Part shown: in pieces, positions 29,433 through 39,099 of the stretch
How positions within the stretch are numbered: position 1 is the stretch's first letter
Layout of the letters: each line of letters begins with the position of its first letter
Source of the DNA: CAVVKW01 sp963749035
GTDB lineage: Bacteria; Verrucomicrobiota; Verrucomicrobiia; Chthoniobacterales; JAATET01
Direction of reading: 5' to 3'
Assembly: GCA_963749035.1 (NCBI GenBank)
Contig: CAVVKW010000001.1
Span: 124,001 to 188,000 of the forward strand
DNA length: 64,000 nt
Notes under the pieces: model-generated
Databases searched by the model: none
What the model was told of the DNA's origin: nothing
What the model saw: the letters and a program-made list of their open reading frames with translations, nothing else
Made by a program: the position numbers and the translations under genes

Positions 29433-29864
29433 CTACGCGCGATCTGAGACCCGCACCGCGCGCCCTTCGTCCGCATCGAGGTAATCGAACATCGTGCGGA
29501 TGTCGTCCCGTTCGGCCAATCCGCTCTCCGCCTTACGTTCCGCGAGCTTCGCCGCGAACGAATCGTCCCAGCCAAATTTCCGCAGGAAGCCGTTCCAAAC
29601 CTCCACCTCGCCCTCACTTGGGCGGTGGCCATTGGCAAAACACCATCCCAGCGCGTCCAGGTCGGACACTCCGCTCAGAACGATCTCTTCGAGTTCGGAA
29701 AACTCGACCTGTAGAAAGTCCACGCAGATCCGGTCGAAACCCACCCCGATGTTTCCCAGTAAGTCTTCCCGCAGTTCCCCCGCGGCCCGAAGCCGCAGCT
29801 TGTCGAGCATTCGAGCGAAGTAAAAGATCCCCTCGGTTTTTGCGTAAGGCGAGCGCGGCACTTT
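29433..29864 (-). CDS. DUF5069 domain-containing protein
   Basis: A small protein of about 143 residues matching DUF5069, a family without known function that I associate mainly with Planctomycetes and Verrucomicrobia. Recognisable parts are PRSPYAKTEGIFYFARMLDK at the N-terminus, LLGNIGVGFDRICVDFL and LGWCFANGHRPSEGEVEVWN. The ATG complementary to 29862-29864 has a GGGAG at good spacing; an ATG at 29885 and a TTG at 29897 are alternatives. It converges on the L,D-transpeptidase with a gap of 15 bases. Confidence 0.82.
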   Translation of the reverse strand, partial: KVPRSPYAKTEGIFYFARMLDKLRLRAAGELREDLLGNIGVGFDRICVDFLQVEFSELEEIVLSGVSDLDALGWCFANGHRPSEGEVEVWNGFLRKFGWDDSFAAKLAERKAESGLAERDDIRTMFDYLDADEGRAVRVSDRA

Positions 29865-29916
29865 CATCGCCGTAGGCTCCCGCATCGCTCCTGACAATGC
29901 AACTCCCCGCGCGGAG

Positions 29917-32900
29917 TCAATCCACCGAGTGATGAACTCGCTCTTCGATGCGAGCGTGGGCCCGCTCGAGGGCGGCCGCGAGGTCGACGTTCCGCAACGG
30001 CTTCGTCAGAAATTCGACCATTCCAGCGTTCTTCGATTGCTCGCGCTCTTCATCGGAAGCCGCGGCCGTCACGGCAACGATCTGCGGCGCGCCCGTCTTC
30101 TCTGACTCGGCAAGGATTCGCCGGGTCGCCTCGAGCCCGTCCATCACCGGCATTTGAAGGTCCATCAGGATCAAATCGTATTTGCGATTCAGCGCCGCCT
30201 CGTGGCCAGCCTTTCCGTCCGTCGCCAAATCCGACTCGTATCCCAGCTTTCGGAGGACCGCTCGCGTCAGCCGGTGGTTCACCTCGCAATCCTCGACCAC
30301 CAAGATCGCCAGCGGGCAACGCTCGCCCAGCTTGTTGTCGAGCCCGCCGTTTTTCAAAGTCGCCACTCGTCGGCTCTGCACGGCCACCAGCGGGATCTCG
30401 AACGTAAATTCCGAACCCTGCCCGACCACCGAGCGAACCCGAATTTTCCCGCCCATGATCTCGACCAACTTCCGGCTGATCGCCAGGCCCAAGCCGACCC
30501 CGCCAAACCTCCGCGAGTCACTCACGTCCACTTGATCGAAGCTCTGGAAGATCCTCTCCAAGTCACCTCCCGCCACCCCGATCCCCGTATCAACCACCGA
30601 AAACCGGATTGCCTTGCCGCGGATCATCCCCTCCCCAGGTCCGACGAACAATCGCACGGATCCCTCTTCGGTAAACTTGATGGCGTTGCTCAAAATATTC
30701 GTCAACACCTGCCGAAGGTGTAACGAGTCCGCCCTGATCTCCTTCGGCAACGCGGGTGAAAGCTCCATGGAAACTTCGAGCTTCTTGTCCTCAGCCTCCG
30801 GGCGGTTCATGCGCAGACATTCCGCCAACACCCCGCGAAGATTCACGTCAGCCTCGTTGTTCGTGACCGTTCCCGACTCGATTTTTGAAAAATTGAGCAC
30901 GTCCGTCATCAGATCCAGCAACGCATCCCCACTCGATCGGATCGTATCGAGATACTCCTTCGCTTCAGTCGCGGTCGGATCCGACCGGACCAGATCACAC
31001 ATCCCCAAGATCGCGTTCAGCGGCGTCCTGATCTCGTGACTCATGTTCGCCACGAACTGAGATTTTGCGGCGTTCGCATCTTCCGCCCGGTTCTTTGCAT
31101 CGATGAGTTCCTGCTCGATCCGATGCCTCTCCGTGACGTCTCGGATCGCGCCGGAGAGTTTCACCGCTCGACCGCCTTCCTTCTCGACGGCCCACCGCAC
31201 TCGAACGACCCGGCTGCGTCCGGTCTCCGTCACAAAATCCAGCTTCTTATCGTAAGGCTCACCCGTCTTGAGGCTGTGCTCGATCGCCCTCTTGATTTCC
31301 TTGCGCGCGTCCATCGGGTAGAAATCGAGTGCCGTGTCGTAGGTCGGCACGAAGTCATCGTCGACTTCGTGAATTCGACGGGTCTGTTTCGACCAGACGG
31401 GCGTCATGTTCTCGAGATCGAAGTGCCACCCACCGATGCTCGCGACTTCCGCCGTCGTTTCGAGAAACGTGGCGTGCTGACGGAGGTCGTCCTCTCGAGC
31501 GTGTCTTTCCGAAGTGTCCACTCCGACCAACAAAAAGCGGGTCACGGTCCCCGCGTCATCGTGCAAAGGGTCGAGCGTCCGGGCCGACCAGTAGGTTTGC
31601 CCGTTCTTCGCGTAATTCAACATCTCGCCTTTGAAGGGTTCCGCCCGCTCAATGCTCGAGCGCAGATTGGCGACCATCGCGAGATCCGTATCCGGCCCGT
31701 GCAGCAAGTCCTGGATGCGCTCGCCAGCGACTTCGGCAAGAGAATAGCCAGACGCTTTTTCAAATGCCTCGTTCACCCACTCGATCCGACCTTCCCGATT
31801 CGCGATTGCGACAAAATTATCGGTCCGCGCCGCGACGGCCGCCAGCAGCTGCATCTGAGATTCCGTCTCTCTCTCCGCCGTAACGTCTCGCGCGACTCCG
31901 TAAAGCTCCCCGATCGAACCGTCGGCTTGTGGGACCGCGAATCCCTGCACTTCGACCCACGCAGGTTCCCCCCCCTCGTCGCGCCGCCGCAGACTCAGGC
32001 GAAAGGCTCGGCCATGGGTTTTTGCCGCTCGCAGAACGGCCTGAAGTTTGTCGAAGTCCCTCTCGTCGAACAGCTCCCTCTGGTCTTCGAAATTGAGTGA
32101 ACCCCCGTGCCCACTCCGGCCCAACACCCGGAACAGACCCTCCGACCAGAAAGTCCGGTTCGTAGCGGCGTCCCATTGCCAGCTTCCGCTCGTCGATGCC
32201 AGTTCCACCTTGTCACGCAGTGCCCGCTGCGATTTCAGCTCACGATCCACGCGAGCCTGCTCGGTGGTGTCGATCACGGCGACCAAAACGCGACCGTAAT
32301 CCCCATTCGACTCCGGAAACCGGGCCTGGACCATCGCGATCACCGGGTTGCCCTTCAGCGTCCGCAACGGCATCTCCGCCAGGAAAGTCCGCTGGCCCTT
32401 GATCAACGCCAGCAGCTTCTGCTCAAATTCGGGTGACACCACCGCATCCGCCCGCGACCGCTCGAGCTCGTCTCTGGAGATCTCTTCCCCGTCCGTCTCA
32501 AAAACCTTCTGCGCTTCCTGATTGAACTTGCTCACGCGGACCATCGCCGCCAATCGAGACACTTCCTTCGGATGCTCTTTGAAGTAATCTTCGAAGTCCT
32601 CGATTCCCTCTGACCTTAAACGCGAAACCTCGGCAGTCACGTCCCTCCAATCTTCCTCCCAGAGCGACACTGGCGCGGAAGCAAACAGCTCGTGCCATCG
32701 AGCCTCACTTGCCCGCAATCTCCGCGCCTCGGCGACTCGCTCGGAGGACCGTTTCCAGATCCCGATTGCGGCCAGCGTCCCGGCTAACGACAGGAAGAGG
32801 AAAAGTCCACCCGCCAGCAGCTGAATTGGGAACAGCAGAGCCGCGACCCTCTCCTTCGGCACGTGCGAGAGAACGAAGTGTTCCCCTTGCAGATCGACCA

Positions 32901-33762
32901 GTGCGCTCCCACTCCGCTCCCATCCGGTCGCGTTGGCCGTCGAGAGTCGGCGCCAGACGTAAAGATCACCGTTGGTGTCCGCCCGCCCCCTCGGGACACT
33001 TTGCATCGCCGACCACAATCCCGGTCGGGTCTGAGGCATCGACATTGCGGCTCGCTCGGGAATGTGGTGGCCCCACTCGATTTGACGGTCGACCGCCCGC
33101 TCCCAGAAACCCGAAGCGCTCAAAAGCTCCAACCCGACTCCGTCACGAGGAAACAACCTTTCTAAATTTAGGAACAAGCGGTCCAGGTTCAGGTTGATCA
33201 CGACGACTCCAAACGGATCTCCGTTAGCCTTGAACACCCTTGCTGCCAGCCGCACCACCGGGCGAAACGGTCGCTCGATCTCGCCACGTTCGACGTTGAG
33301 ATCGAAGGCGGAGACAAGCACCGAGCCAGCGGCCAAATTCCTACCCGCCTGGAAGTAAGCCGTCCCGCCCTTGTTCTGTAAATCATCAGGCCTGACGATT
33401 TCGCCGCCGTCGTTAACCCGCAAAAGTTCCCAGCCATCATCCGATATCAACCGGACCTGATCGATCTCCCGATCAAGCTGAGCGAGAACGGCCGCCTCTT
33501 CCAGGAAAGCCTTCTCTCCTCCCGGAACACCGTTCGCAAAGGCTGCCGTCGCCTCGGCACGCGCAAGCGCCCGCACCACGGACGCGCCATTTCTCAGTTT
33601 CGACTGAATAAAGACCTGAGCGACCCGCGTTCTCTCGTTCGCCGTTGTGACCGCCAGGTCCTTGATTCGCGTGACCTCGCGCAGATAGAGAATGCCAACC
33701 CCGAGAGCACTAAGCCCGAGAATCGCCAGGATGACCACTATCAATACAACTCGGCGATACAT
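29917..33762 (-). CDS. Hybrid sensor histidine kinase with PAS domains and receiver
   Basis: About 1281 residues. A first membrane helix (VVLIVVILAILGLSALGVGIL) and a second near residue 310-335 enclose a periplasmic sensor of Cache type. Several PAS/PAC units follow (for example RTDNFVAIANREGRIEWVN). Then come a HisKA box with the phosphorylated His in VANMSHEIRTPLNAILGM near 907, a HATPase with N, G1 (VVDTGIGVAGG) and G2 (GGVGLGLAISRKL) boxes, and a receiver with the Asp in YDLILMDLQMPVMDG near 1197. No response regulator gene adjoins. The start is put at the ATG complementary to 33760-33762 just before the membrane helix; a GTG at 33843 would add 27 polar residues. Confidence 0.92.
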   Translation of the reverse strand: MYRRVVLIVVILAILGLSALGVGILYLREVTRIKDLAVTTANERTRVAQVFIQSKLRNGASVVRALARAEATAAFANGVPGGEKAFLEEAAVLAQLDREIDQVRLISDDGWELLRVNDGGEIVRPDDLQNKGGTAYFQAGRNLAAGSVLVSAFDLNVERGEIERPFRPVVRLAARVFKANGDPFGVVVINLNLDRLFLNLERLFPRDGVGLELLSASGFWERAVDRQIEWGHHIPERAAMSMPQTRPGLWSAMQSVPRGRADTNGDLYVWRRLSTANATGWERSGSALVDLQGEHFVLSHVPKERVAALLFPIQLLAGGLFLFLSLAGTLAAIGIWKRSSERVAEARRLRASEARWHELFASAPVSLWEEDWRDVTAEVSRLRSEGIEDFEDYFKEHPKEVSRLAAMVRVSKFNQEAQKVFETDGEEISRDELERSRADAVVSPEFEQKLLALIKGQRTFLAEMPLRTLKGNPVIAMVQARFPESNGDYGRVLVAVIDTTEQARVDRELKSQRALRDKVELASTSGSWQWDAATNRTFWSEGLFRVLGRSGHGGSLNFEDQRELFDERDFDKLQAVLRAAKTHGRAFRLSLRRRDEGGEPAWVEVQGFAVPQADGSIGELYGVARDVTAERETESQMQLLAAVAARTDNFVAIANREGRIEWVNEAFEKASGYSLAEVAGERIQDLLHGPDTDLAMVANLRSSIERAEPFKGEMLNYAKNGQTYWSARTLDPLHDDAGTVTRFLLVGVDTSERHAREDDLRQHATFLETTAEVASIGGWHFDLENMTPVWSKQTRRIHEVDDDFVPTYDTALDFYPMDARKEIKRAIEHSLKTGEPYDKKLDFVTETGRSRVVRVRWAVEKEGGRAVKLSGAIRDVTERHRIEQELIDAKNRAEDANAAKSQFVANMSHEIRTPLNAILGMCDLVRSDPTATEAKEYLDTIRSSGDALLDLMTDVLNFSKIESGTVTNNEADVNLRGVLAECLRMNRPEAEDKKLEVSMELSPALPKEIRADSLHLRQVLTNILSNAIKFTEEGSVRLFVGPGEGMIRGKAIRFSVVDTGIGVAGGDLERIFQSFDQVDVSDSRRFGGVGLGLAISRKLVEIMGGKIRVRSVVGQGSEFTFEIPLVAVQSRRVATLKNGGLDNKLGERCPLAILVVEDCEVNHRLTRAVLRKLGYESDLATDGKAGHEAALNRKYDLILMDLQMPVMDGLEATRRILAESEKTGAPQIVAVTAAASDEEREQSKNAGMVEFLTKPLRNVDLAAALERAHARIEERVHHSVD

Positions 33763-33899
33763 GAGTTGATTATACTGATACCCGCCCGCGTCGCAACGAC
33801 TATCGCGCCGCTCTTGGATGCCCCTATCGCGAACTTTTTTCACTATTTTTTCACAACGCGTTCACTCGATGCGCACATCAGTCAGCGACGCTTGGGATC

Positions 33900-35717
33900 A
33901 TGATCGCCACTGACCCGACCCCGCTCCCACCAGTCCCGACGCTCACCGACGAGCCCCCGCCGCACCGCCCCCGCCGTCCATTCCTCTTTCCCACCTCGGT
34001 CACTCACCCGTTCACTCTTGTCGGCGTTGCTCTCCTCCCGCAGATCATCCTGACGATTCTTAATCTTCAGACTTGGCATCTGATCTCGGGCGAAGTCAGC
34101 GCGTTGCAGCGAACGACCGCGCTCGCGCTCTTCTTCGGAGAGTGCCTCCTCTTGATCGGCTCAATCTCGCTCGTCACTTTCCTCGCACTCCGGCAGCGCC
34201 CGGTCACTCGTGCTTTCGGGCTTCCCTTGATGTTCGTCCCGGCACTCTACCTCGCCGCAGCCACGTGCTTCGGACCGGGCGCCATCCCAGCGTCGCTGAC
34301 CACCTGGATCGTTCCGCCGGATCAATGGCTCGGCCGCCAATTTGTCTTCGTCGCACCGACCGTCCTCTACGGCGCGCTGCGTTTCGCCTGTCCATCCCGC
34401 GAAACTCCGGAAGCAAGCCTCACCTTTGGAGTGCTCGGTGTTCTGCTGCTGACTGGCGTGATGATCGGGCTCGGAGTTTTTGGCAGCGTCATGGCTTCGT
34501 TCGTCTCGACCGTTGCGCCCGCCTTCCCGGGACTTGCGACTTCTGTCGTCGTCGTTCCCATCGCTCTCGCGGGAGCCATCTGCTTCGGTATGATGCTGGT
34601 CGCGCTAATCCTGCGCATTGGCCTTTCGATGGACTCCGCCTCCCGGCGATCGAATCCTCGAGCGCTAGCCGCTTTCACCGCCGTCATCGCGATCCTCGGT
34701 CCCATCGGCGGATTGATTCTCAACGCGCAGATCCCCTTTCCCGCCGACTTCCAATCGCCCGCCATTTACGCTGCCGCGTTGCTTAATGGCATCCTGCTGA
34801 CCCTTCCAAATTTCGCCCACCCCCTGCTTCATCGCGCCATCTGGCTTGGCCAATGCGCTCTGTTCCCGTTCACCGCCTACTTCTTCGTCGTTTTTCTCCC
34901 TTGGCTTCCGTTGACACCGGTCGCGATCTGCTTCCTCGGCTTCGGCCTCCTGATGGTCGTGCCACCGCTCCTCTTCATCATCCACGGCGCCCGCATTCTC
35001 GACGGTTTCGCCGCCGAGGTGCGCGGCGGCAACGGCGTTGGTCCGGCCATTCTCGCTCTCACCGCGATCCTCGCGTGGCCCTTCGTTTTCACGCTCTCCG
35101 CACGGGCCGATCGAGCCGCCCTGCACGAGGCTCTCGACTACCTCACCTACCCGGACTACGCCGAAGCCGCACCGTTCGAGGGCGATCTGACTGCTCTGGA
35201 ACGGAGCCTACGAAACCTCCGAAAATTCAAGACCGGCATCTACCTCCCGCTTCTGTCCGAATATCAGAACTGGCTGACGTTCGATAACCTCGTGCTTCCC
35301 GATGACCAGCTCGACGCTCTGGAAACCACGTTCTTTGGCGAGGTCACTCCCGTCGAATCACTGGAAAATCCCAACCACGGATTTGGCTTCGCCACCCGAG
35401 ACAATCGCCGCCTGGCTTCCCGCGTTCTCGACTCGCCCAACGGCGAACGGCCTTCGACCCACGCCGTCACGCAATCCATCACGACGCAACCAATCCCCGG
35501 CGGCATCCGGGCCACGATGAAATTCCATAATCCCACGACTGAAATCACCGAATACCAAACCGCATCCACCTTCCAACCAACGCCGCGATCACCGACTTCC
35601 ACCTCACGATCGGGACAGACCGCGTTCCCGGCAATCTCTTCGAAGAGCGGGCCGCGGAGTGGGTTTACCGTAAGATCACCGAAGCCCGGCCCGTTCCCCG
35701 CGACCCCGCCATCCTGA
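33900..35717 (+). CDS. N-terminal part of a frameshifted MSEP-CTERM/VIT-type membrane protein
   Basis: This frame encodes about ten membrane helices (for example ALALFFGECLLLIGSISLVTF and FPFTAYFFVVFLPWLPLTPV). A soluble region that begins a vault-protein inter-alpha-trypsin (VIT)-like domain follows (LTALERSLRNLRKFKTGIYLPLLSEYQNWLTFDNLVLPDD). Around 35579 the meaningful sequence moves to another frame, and the last 45 residues of this frame (Pro/Ser/Thr-rich) are not real. With one extra A in the CCAACG at about 35577-35582 the two frames join as FQPNAAITDFHLTIG. The whole then resembles the MSEP-CTERM or exosortase-associated VIT proteins of about 945 residues. Confidence 0.75.
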   Translation: MIATDPTPLPPVPTLTDEPPPHRPRRPFLFPTSVTHPFTLVGVALLPQIILTILNLQTWHLISGEVSALQRTTALALFFGECLLLIGSISLVTFLALRQRPVTRAFGLPLMFVPALYLAAATCFGPGAIPASLTTWIVPPDQWLGRQFVFVAPTVLYGALRFACPSRETPEASLTFGVLGVLLLTGVMIGLGVFGSVMASFVSTVAPAFPGLATSVVVVPIALAGAICFGMMLVALILRIGLSMDSASRRSNPRALAAFTAVIAILGPIGGLILNAQIPFPADFQSPAIYAAALLNGILLTLPNFAHPLLHRAIWLGQCALFPFTAYFFVVFLPWLPLTPVAICFLGFGLLMVVPPLLFIIHGARILDGFAAEVRGGNGVGPAILALTAILAWPFVFTLSARADRAALHEALDYLTYPDYAEAAPFEGDLTALERSLRNLRKFKTGIYLPLLSEYQNWLTFDNLVLPDDQLDALETTFFGEVTPVESLENPNHGFGFATRDNRRLASRVLDSPNGERPSTHAVTQSITTQPIPGGIRATMKFHNPTTEITEYQTASTFQPTPRSPTSTSRSGQTAFPAISSKSGPRSGFTVRSPKPGPFPATPPS

Positions 35718-36736
35718 AATACCTTTCGCCCGGTCACGTCGATCTCCGGGTCTATCCCGTCGCGCCGGGTGAAACCCGCACCGCCGAAATCGATTTCGCC
35801 ATCCCGGAAAGCTCGGCTCATCTCGTCACCATCGACCACCAGCCGATCGTCACTCGGCGCGCTCCCCCGGTCCCGCCGCGCCCAGCCGCCTCGACCCCCT
35901 CGACCCCCTCGACCCCCGTGACGCCTCATTTCATCGCCGACCTTTCGGTCGACTCCACTCTCGCCGACCCCGCCACCCTCCTCGCTCTCCTTCGGACGTC
36001 CGCCGCCCAGCTCGACCTCCCGGATCCCGTCCGCATCTCGTTCGTGAACTACGAACTCCGAGACTTCCGCGACGGTCGCCCGGTCAATCTCGAGACCCTC
36101 ACTCCCGGCGAACTCGCCTCCGAGCTTCCTCCCGCTCGCGGCGGTTTCCTCGAATCTCGCGCCATCAAGACCCTGATCCGCCGCGCGTTCGATCGACCCG
36201 GCACCCTTCCCACGCTGATCGTTCTCCGTGACAGGAACACAGCTGCCCCCGCCCCCGACGAAGAAATCTCCTGGTTCGCTGCGCTTGTCCCCGGCTTGGA
36301 CGAATACACCCTGGTCACCACCGCACAAAACGAACCGCGCGTCATCCCACTCACCACCCATCCGACCCAACGTCTCTCGTATCGACCATCACCCGTCCGC
36401 TCCGGGAATCCCACACCCGCGGATGCGATGAATCTCGCTCTCGAAAGGATCTTCTCCCCCACGCCAGAAAACAAAAACCGTCTCACCGAATTGCTGACCC
36501 TCGCTCGTGAGACGGGAACGCTCGTTCCCTCGACCGCCTACATCGTCGTTGAAAACAGCGCGCAGTGGAAAATGCTCGAACTCACCGAAAAGAAAACGAC
36601 CTCCGGCCACGAGGCGCTCACCCTCAGCGGAGAGCCCGCCGCCACCCCGGAACCCGCGACCATCGCCCTGCTAATTCTTGCAGGCGCGGCCCTTTTCTTC
36701 CACCACCGCCGGAAACATCGGCCGCTGCCCGCGTGA
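35579..36736 (+). CDS. C-terminal part of the frameshifted VIT protein, with PEP-CTERM-like tail
   Basis: In the second frame the VIT-like domain continues (AAITDFHLTIGTDRVPGNLF) and passes a short STPSTPSTP linker. It ends with a region typical of this family (TAYIVVENSAQWKMLEL) and a sorting-signal-like tail: ATPEPATIALLILAGAALFF followed by HHRRKHR, that is, a PEP motif, a hydrophobic stretch and a basic end. This is the layout recognised by exosortases. No exosortase gene is in the window. An independent start (GTG at 35918) is possible but would split the VIT domain, so it is better read as a fragment of the gene starting at 33900. Confidence 0.72.
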   Translation, partial: NAAITDFHLTIGTDRVPGNLFEERAAEWVYRKITEARPVPRDPAILKYLSPGHVDLRVYPVAPGETRTAEIDFAIPESSAHLVTIDHQPIVTRRAPPVPPRPAASTPSTPSTPVTPHFIADLSVDSTLADPATLLALLRTSAAQLDLPDPVRISFVNYELRDFRDGRPVNLETLTPGELASELPPARGGFLESRAIKTLIRRAFDRPGTLPTLIVLRDRNTAAPAPDEEISWFAALVPGLDEYTLVTTAQNEPRVIPLTTHPTQRLSYRPSPVRSGNPTPADAMNLALERIFSPTPENKNRLTELLTLARETGTLVPSTAYIVVENSAQWKMLELTEKKTTSGHEALTLSGEPAATPEPATIALLILAGAALFFHHRRKHRPLPA

Positions 36737-36737
36737 C

Positions 36738-37862
36738 CTATTTCTTCGCCACTGCCACCGCCTCGGACTCGGACGCGCCGGCGGAGTTCGCCAGACCGGC
36801 TTCCTCGGGCGGTAGGAAATTTTTGAACCGCCCCTTGTCGATCGCCTTCATGTAGGCCTCGAGGGGCGAAACGGTTCCGGTGCGCAGATGCTCCCAGATC
36901 GCGTCGTCCATAAACTGCATTCCGTCCCCCCGTCCACCCACGATCACGTCCTGCAGCTTCTGCGTTGCGCCTTCACGGATGATCGCCGCCGCCGCCGAAT
37001 TCACCACCAGGATTTCGTTCACCGCTACCCGCCCGCTCCCGTCGTGCTTCTTCATCAGCAACTGCGCGATCACCCCTCGCAGCGAAGCTGCCAACATCGT
37101 CCGGACCTGCGCCTGCTGATCGGCCGGAAAGACGTCGATCATCCGATCCACCGTCTTCTGGGCGTTGTTCGTGTGAAGCGTTCCGAAGACCAACATGCCC
37201 GTCTCCGCCGCGGTCAGTGCCAGCGAGATCGTCTCGAGATCACGCATCTCGCCGACGAGCACGATGTCCGCGTCCTCGCGCAACGCCGCCTTCAGCCCCG
37301 TCGGAAACGATTTCGCGTTCTCCGGCACTTCGCGCTGCGTGATGATCGACTTCTTGTTCCGATGCACAAATTCGATCGGCTCCTCGATCGTCACCACGTG
37401 CCGCGACGACGTGCTGTTGATGTGATCGATCAGCGCCGCCAGCGTCGTGGATTTTCCCGAACCTGTCGGACCCGTCACCAAAACCAGACCACCCCGCAGA
37501 TCCGCGAAGTTCTTGATCACGCTCGGCACGTTCAACTCGTCGAGAGTGGCGATCTTGGTCGGAATCAACCGGAATACCGCCCCGTAACCATTGCTCTGCT
37601 TCAAATAGTTGCAACGGAACCGCGAGTCCTCGTTCATCTCGTAGGCAAAATCGAGGTCTCCGCTCTTCTCGAAATCCTCCCACCGCTGCGGCGAACAAAT
37701 TTCGCTCAACATGTAGGTCGCCTCGTCGCGAGTCAGCACCTCGTCGCGGATCGGGAGAATTTCACCGTGCCGCCGCACCTTTGGCGGCTCGCCCTCGGCG
37801 AGGTGAAGATCGGACGCGCCAGATTCGACGAGGACGTTGAAGAATTGATCGATGTAAGCCAT
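36738..37862 (-). CDS. PilT-type twitching motility ATPase
   Basis: Retraction motor ATPase of type IV pili, 374 residues. Signatures: the N-terminal SGASDLHLAEGEPPKVRRHGEI, Walker A GPTGSGKSTTLAALIDHINS near residue 130, the Asp box EEPIEFVHRNKKSII, Walker B VLVGEMRDLETI near 205 and the His box FGTLHTNNAQKTVDRMIDVF. The start is the ATG complementary to 37860-37862 (MAYIDQFFNVLVESGASDLH). A paralogue lies 40 bases upstream in the same direction, so the pair is probably an operon. No pilin gene is visible nearby. Confidence 0.93.
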   Translation of the reverse strand: MAYIDQFFNVLVESGASDLHLAEGEPPKVRRHGEILPIRDEVLTRDEATYMLSEICSPQRWEDFEKSGDLDFAYEMNEDSRFRCNYLKQSNGYGAVFRLIPTKIATLDELNVPSVIKNFADLRGGLVLVTGPTGSGKSTTLAALIDHINSTSSRHVVTIEEPIEFVHRNKKSIITQREVPENAKSFPTGLKAALREDADIVLVGEMRDLETISLALTAAETGMLVFGTLHTNNAQKTVDRMIDVFPADQQAQVRTMLAASLRGVIAQLLMKKHDGSGRVAVNEILVVNSAAAAIIREGATQKLQDVIVGGRGDGMQFMDDAIWEHLRTGTVSPLEAYMKAIDKGRFKNFLPPEEAGLANSAGASESEAVAVAKK

Positions 37863-37902
37863 TTCGTGGGAGGGTTTGAGTTTGGAATGGTCGCGGCGGC
37901 CT

Positions 37903-39027
37903 TCAGCCAAGCCCCGTGAGTCGGCGCATGTCCTTTTTTTGTTCCGAGCGCGAGACCGCTTCCTCGGCCGTGATCAATCCCTGCTCGAATAATTCGAAGA
38001 GCGAGTCGTCCATCAGCTTCATTCCCAGCCGTTTTCCGGTCTGGATGATGCCCGGCAACATGAACGTCTTGGCCTCGCGAATCGTGTTCGCGACGGCAGG
38101 AGAGTTCATCAAAACCTCCAGTGCCAAGCAACGCCCCGTCCCGTCCGCTCGGGGGACCAACTGCTGCGAGATCACACCGCGAAGCGATTCCGACACCATG
38201 ATCCGAATCTGATCGCGTTGATCCACGGGAAACACGTCGAGCAAGCGATCCAACGTTCGAGCGGCGTTCGCCGTGTGGAGCGTCCCGAGCACCAAGTGGC
38301 CCGTCTCCGACGCGGTGATCGCGAGCTGGATCGTTTCCAGATCTCGCATTTCACCAACCATGATGACGTCGGGATCCTCACGCAAAGCTCCCCGCAGAGC
38401 GGCGGCGAAAGACTTCGTGTGCGTGTGCACCTCGCGCTGCGTCACGTGACAGCCACGCGAAGGGATCGTGTATTCGATCGGGTCCTCCAGCGTGATGATG
38501 TGGTCCTTGCGCGATCGGTTGATCTCGTCCACCAACGCCGCCAGCGTCGTCGACTTCCCCGAACCCACCGCACCCGTCACCAGCACGAGGCCGTTATGGT
38601 ATTGCGTGAGAAGCTTCAGTGCCGGAGGTAACTTCAGCTCGTCCATCGTCCGGATCTCACTGCTGATGATTCGGAAAGTCAGATCGAGCCCAAGGCGCTG
38701 CCGGACCACACTCGTTCGGAAACGTCCCATCTCATTCGCGTAGGCAAAATCCACGTCACCGATGTCAGCCAGATGGTGCTTCTGCGCGGCACTGAGAAAT
38801 CCCATGGCCAGCTTCTCGGTCTCCGCGGCACTCAACGGCGGAGCGTCGTCCCAGATCGGCGTCAATCTTCCGAAGCGACGCCAGGTCGGCGGCGCGTTGA
38901 CGGCAAGGTGGATGTCGGAGGCTTCGTATTCTTTACCGATGTTCAAAAACTCATCGACGTGCTGGAACTTCTGTTCCGGTTCGTGCAAGTCTTTCGTCGG
39001 GTCTGCGGTCTGGGAGGGTTCGCTCAC
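37903..39027 (-). CDS. Second PilT/PilU-like ATPase
   Basis: A 374-residue paralogue of the gene downstream. It has EYEASDIHLAVNAPPTWRRFG, Walker A GAVGSGKSTTLAALVDEINR, Asp box LEDPIEYTIPSRGCHVTQRE, Walker B IMVGEMRDLETI and His box LGTLHTANAARTLDRLLDVF. The first P-loop residue pair is GA instead of GP/GE. Two retraction ATPases (PilT and PilU) in tandem are known from other pilus systems, where PilU assists PilT; which of these two is which cannot be decided from sequence alone. Confidence 0.92.
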   Translation of the reverse strand: MSEPSQTADPTKDLHEPEQKFQHVDEFLNIGKEYEASDIHLAVNAPPTWRRFGRLTPIWDDAPPLSAAETEKLAMGFLSAAQKHHLADIGDVDFAYANEMGRFRTSVVRQRLGLDLTFRIISSEIRTMDELKLPPALKLLTQYHNGLVLVTGAVGSGKSTTLAALVDEINRSRKDHIITLEDPIEYTIPSRGCHVTQREVHTHTKSFAAALRGALREDPDVIMVGEMRDLETIQLAITASETGHLVLGTLHTANAARTLDRLLDVFPVDQRDQIRIMVSESLRGVISQQLVPRADGTGRCLALEVLMNSPAVANTIREAKTFMLPGIIQTGKRLGMKLMDDSLFELFEQGLITAEEAVSRSEQKKDMRRLTGLG

Positions 39028-39099
39028 GGTGAGGAATTAAAAATGGTGATGCTGATACGAACAATCGAATTCGGAGTCCTCACGGGCCAGACTTTCAAG

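Noticed and set aside
33900..36736. Exosortase gene expected beside the PEP-CTERM-like protein
   Set aside because: No exosortase-like membrane protein is found in the window; only the substrate-like tail is visible.
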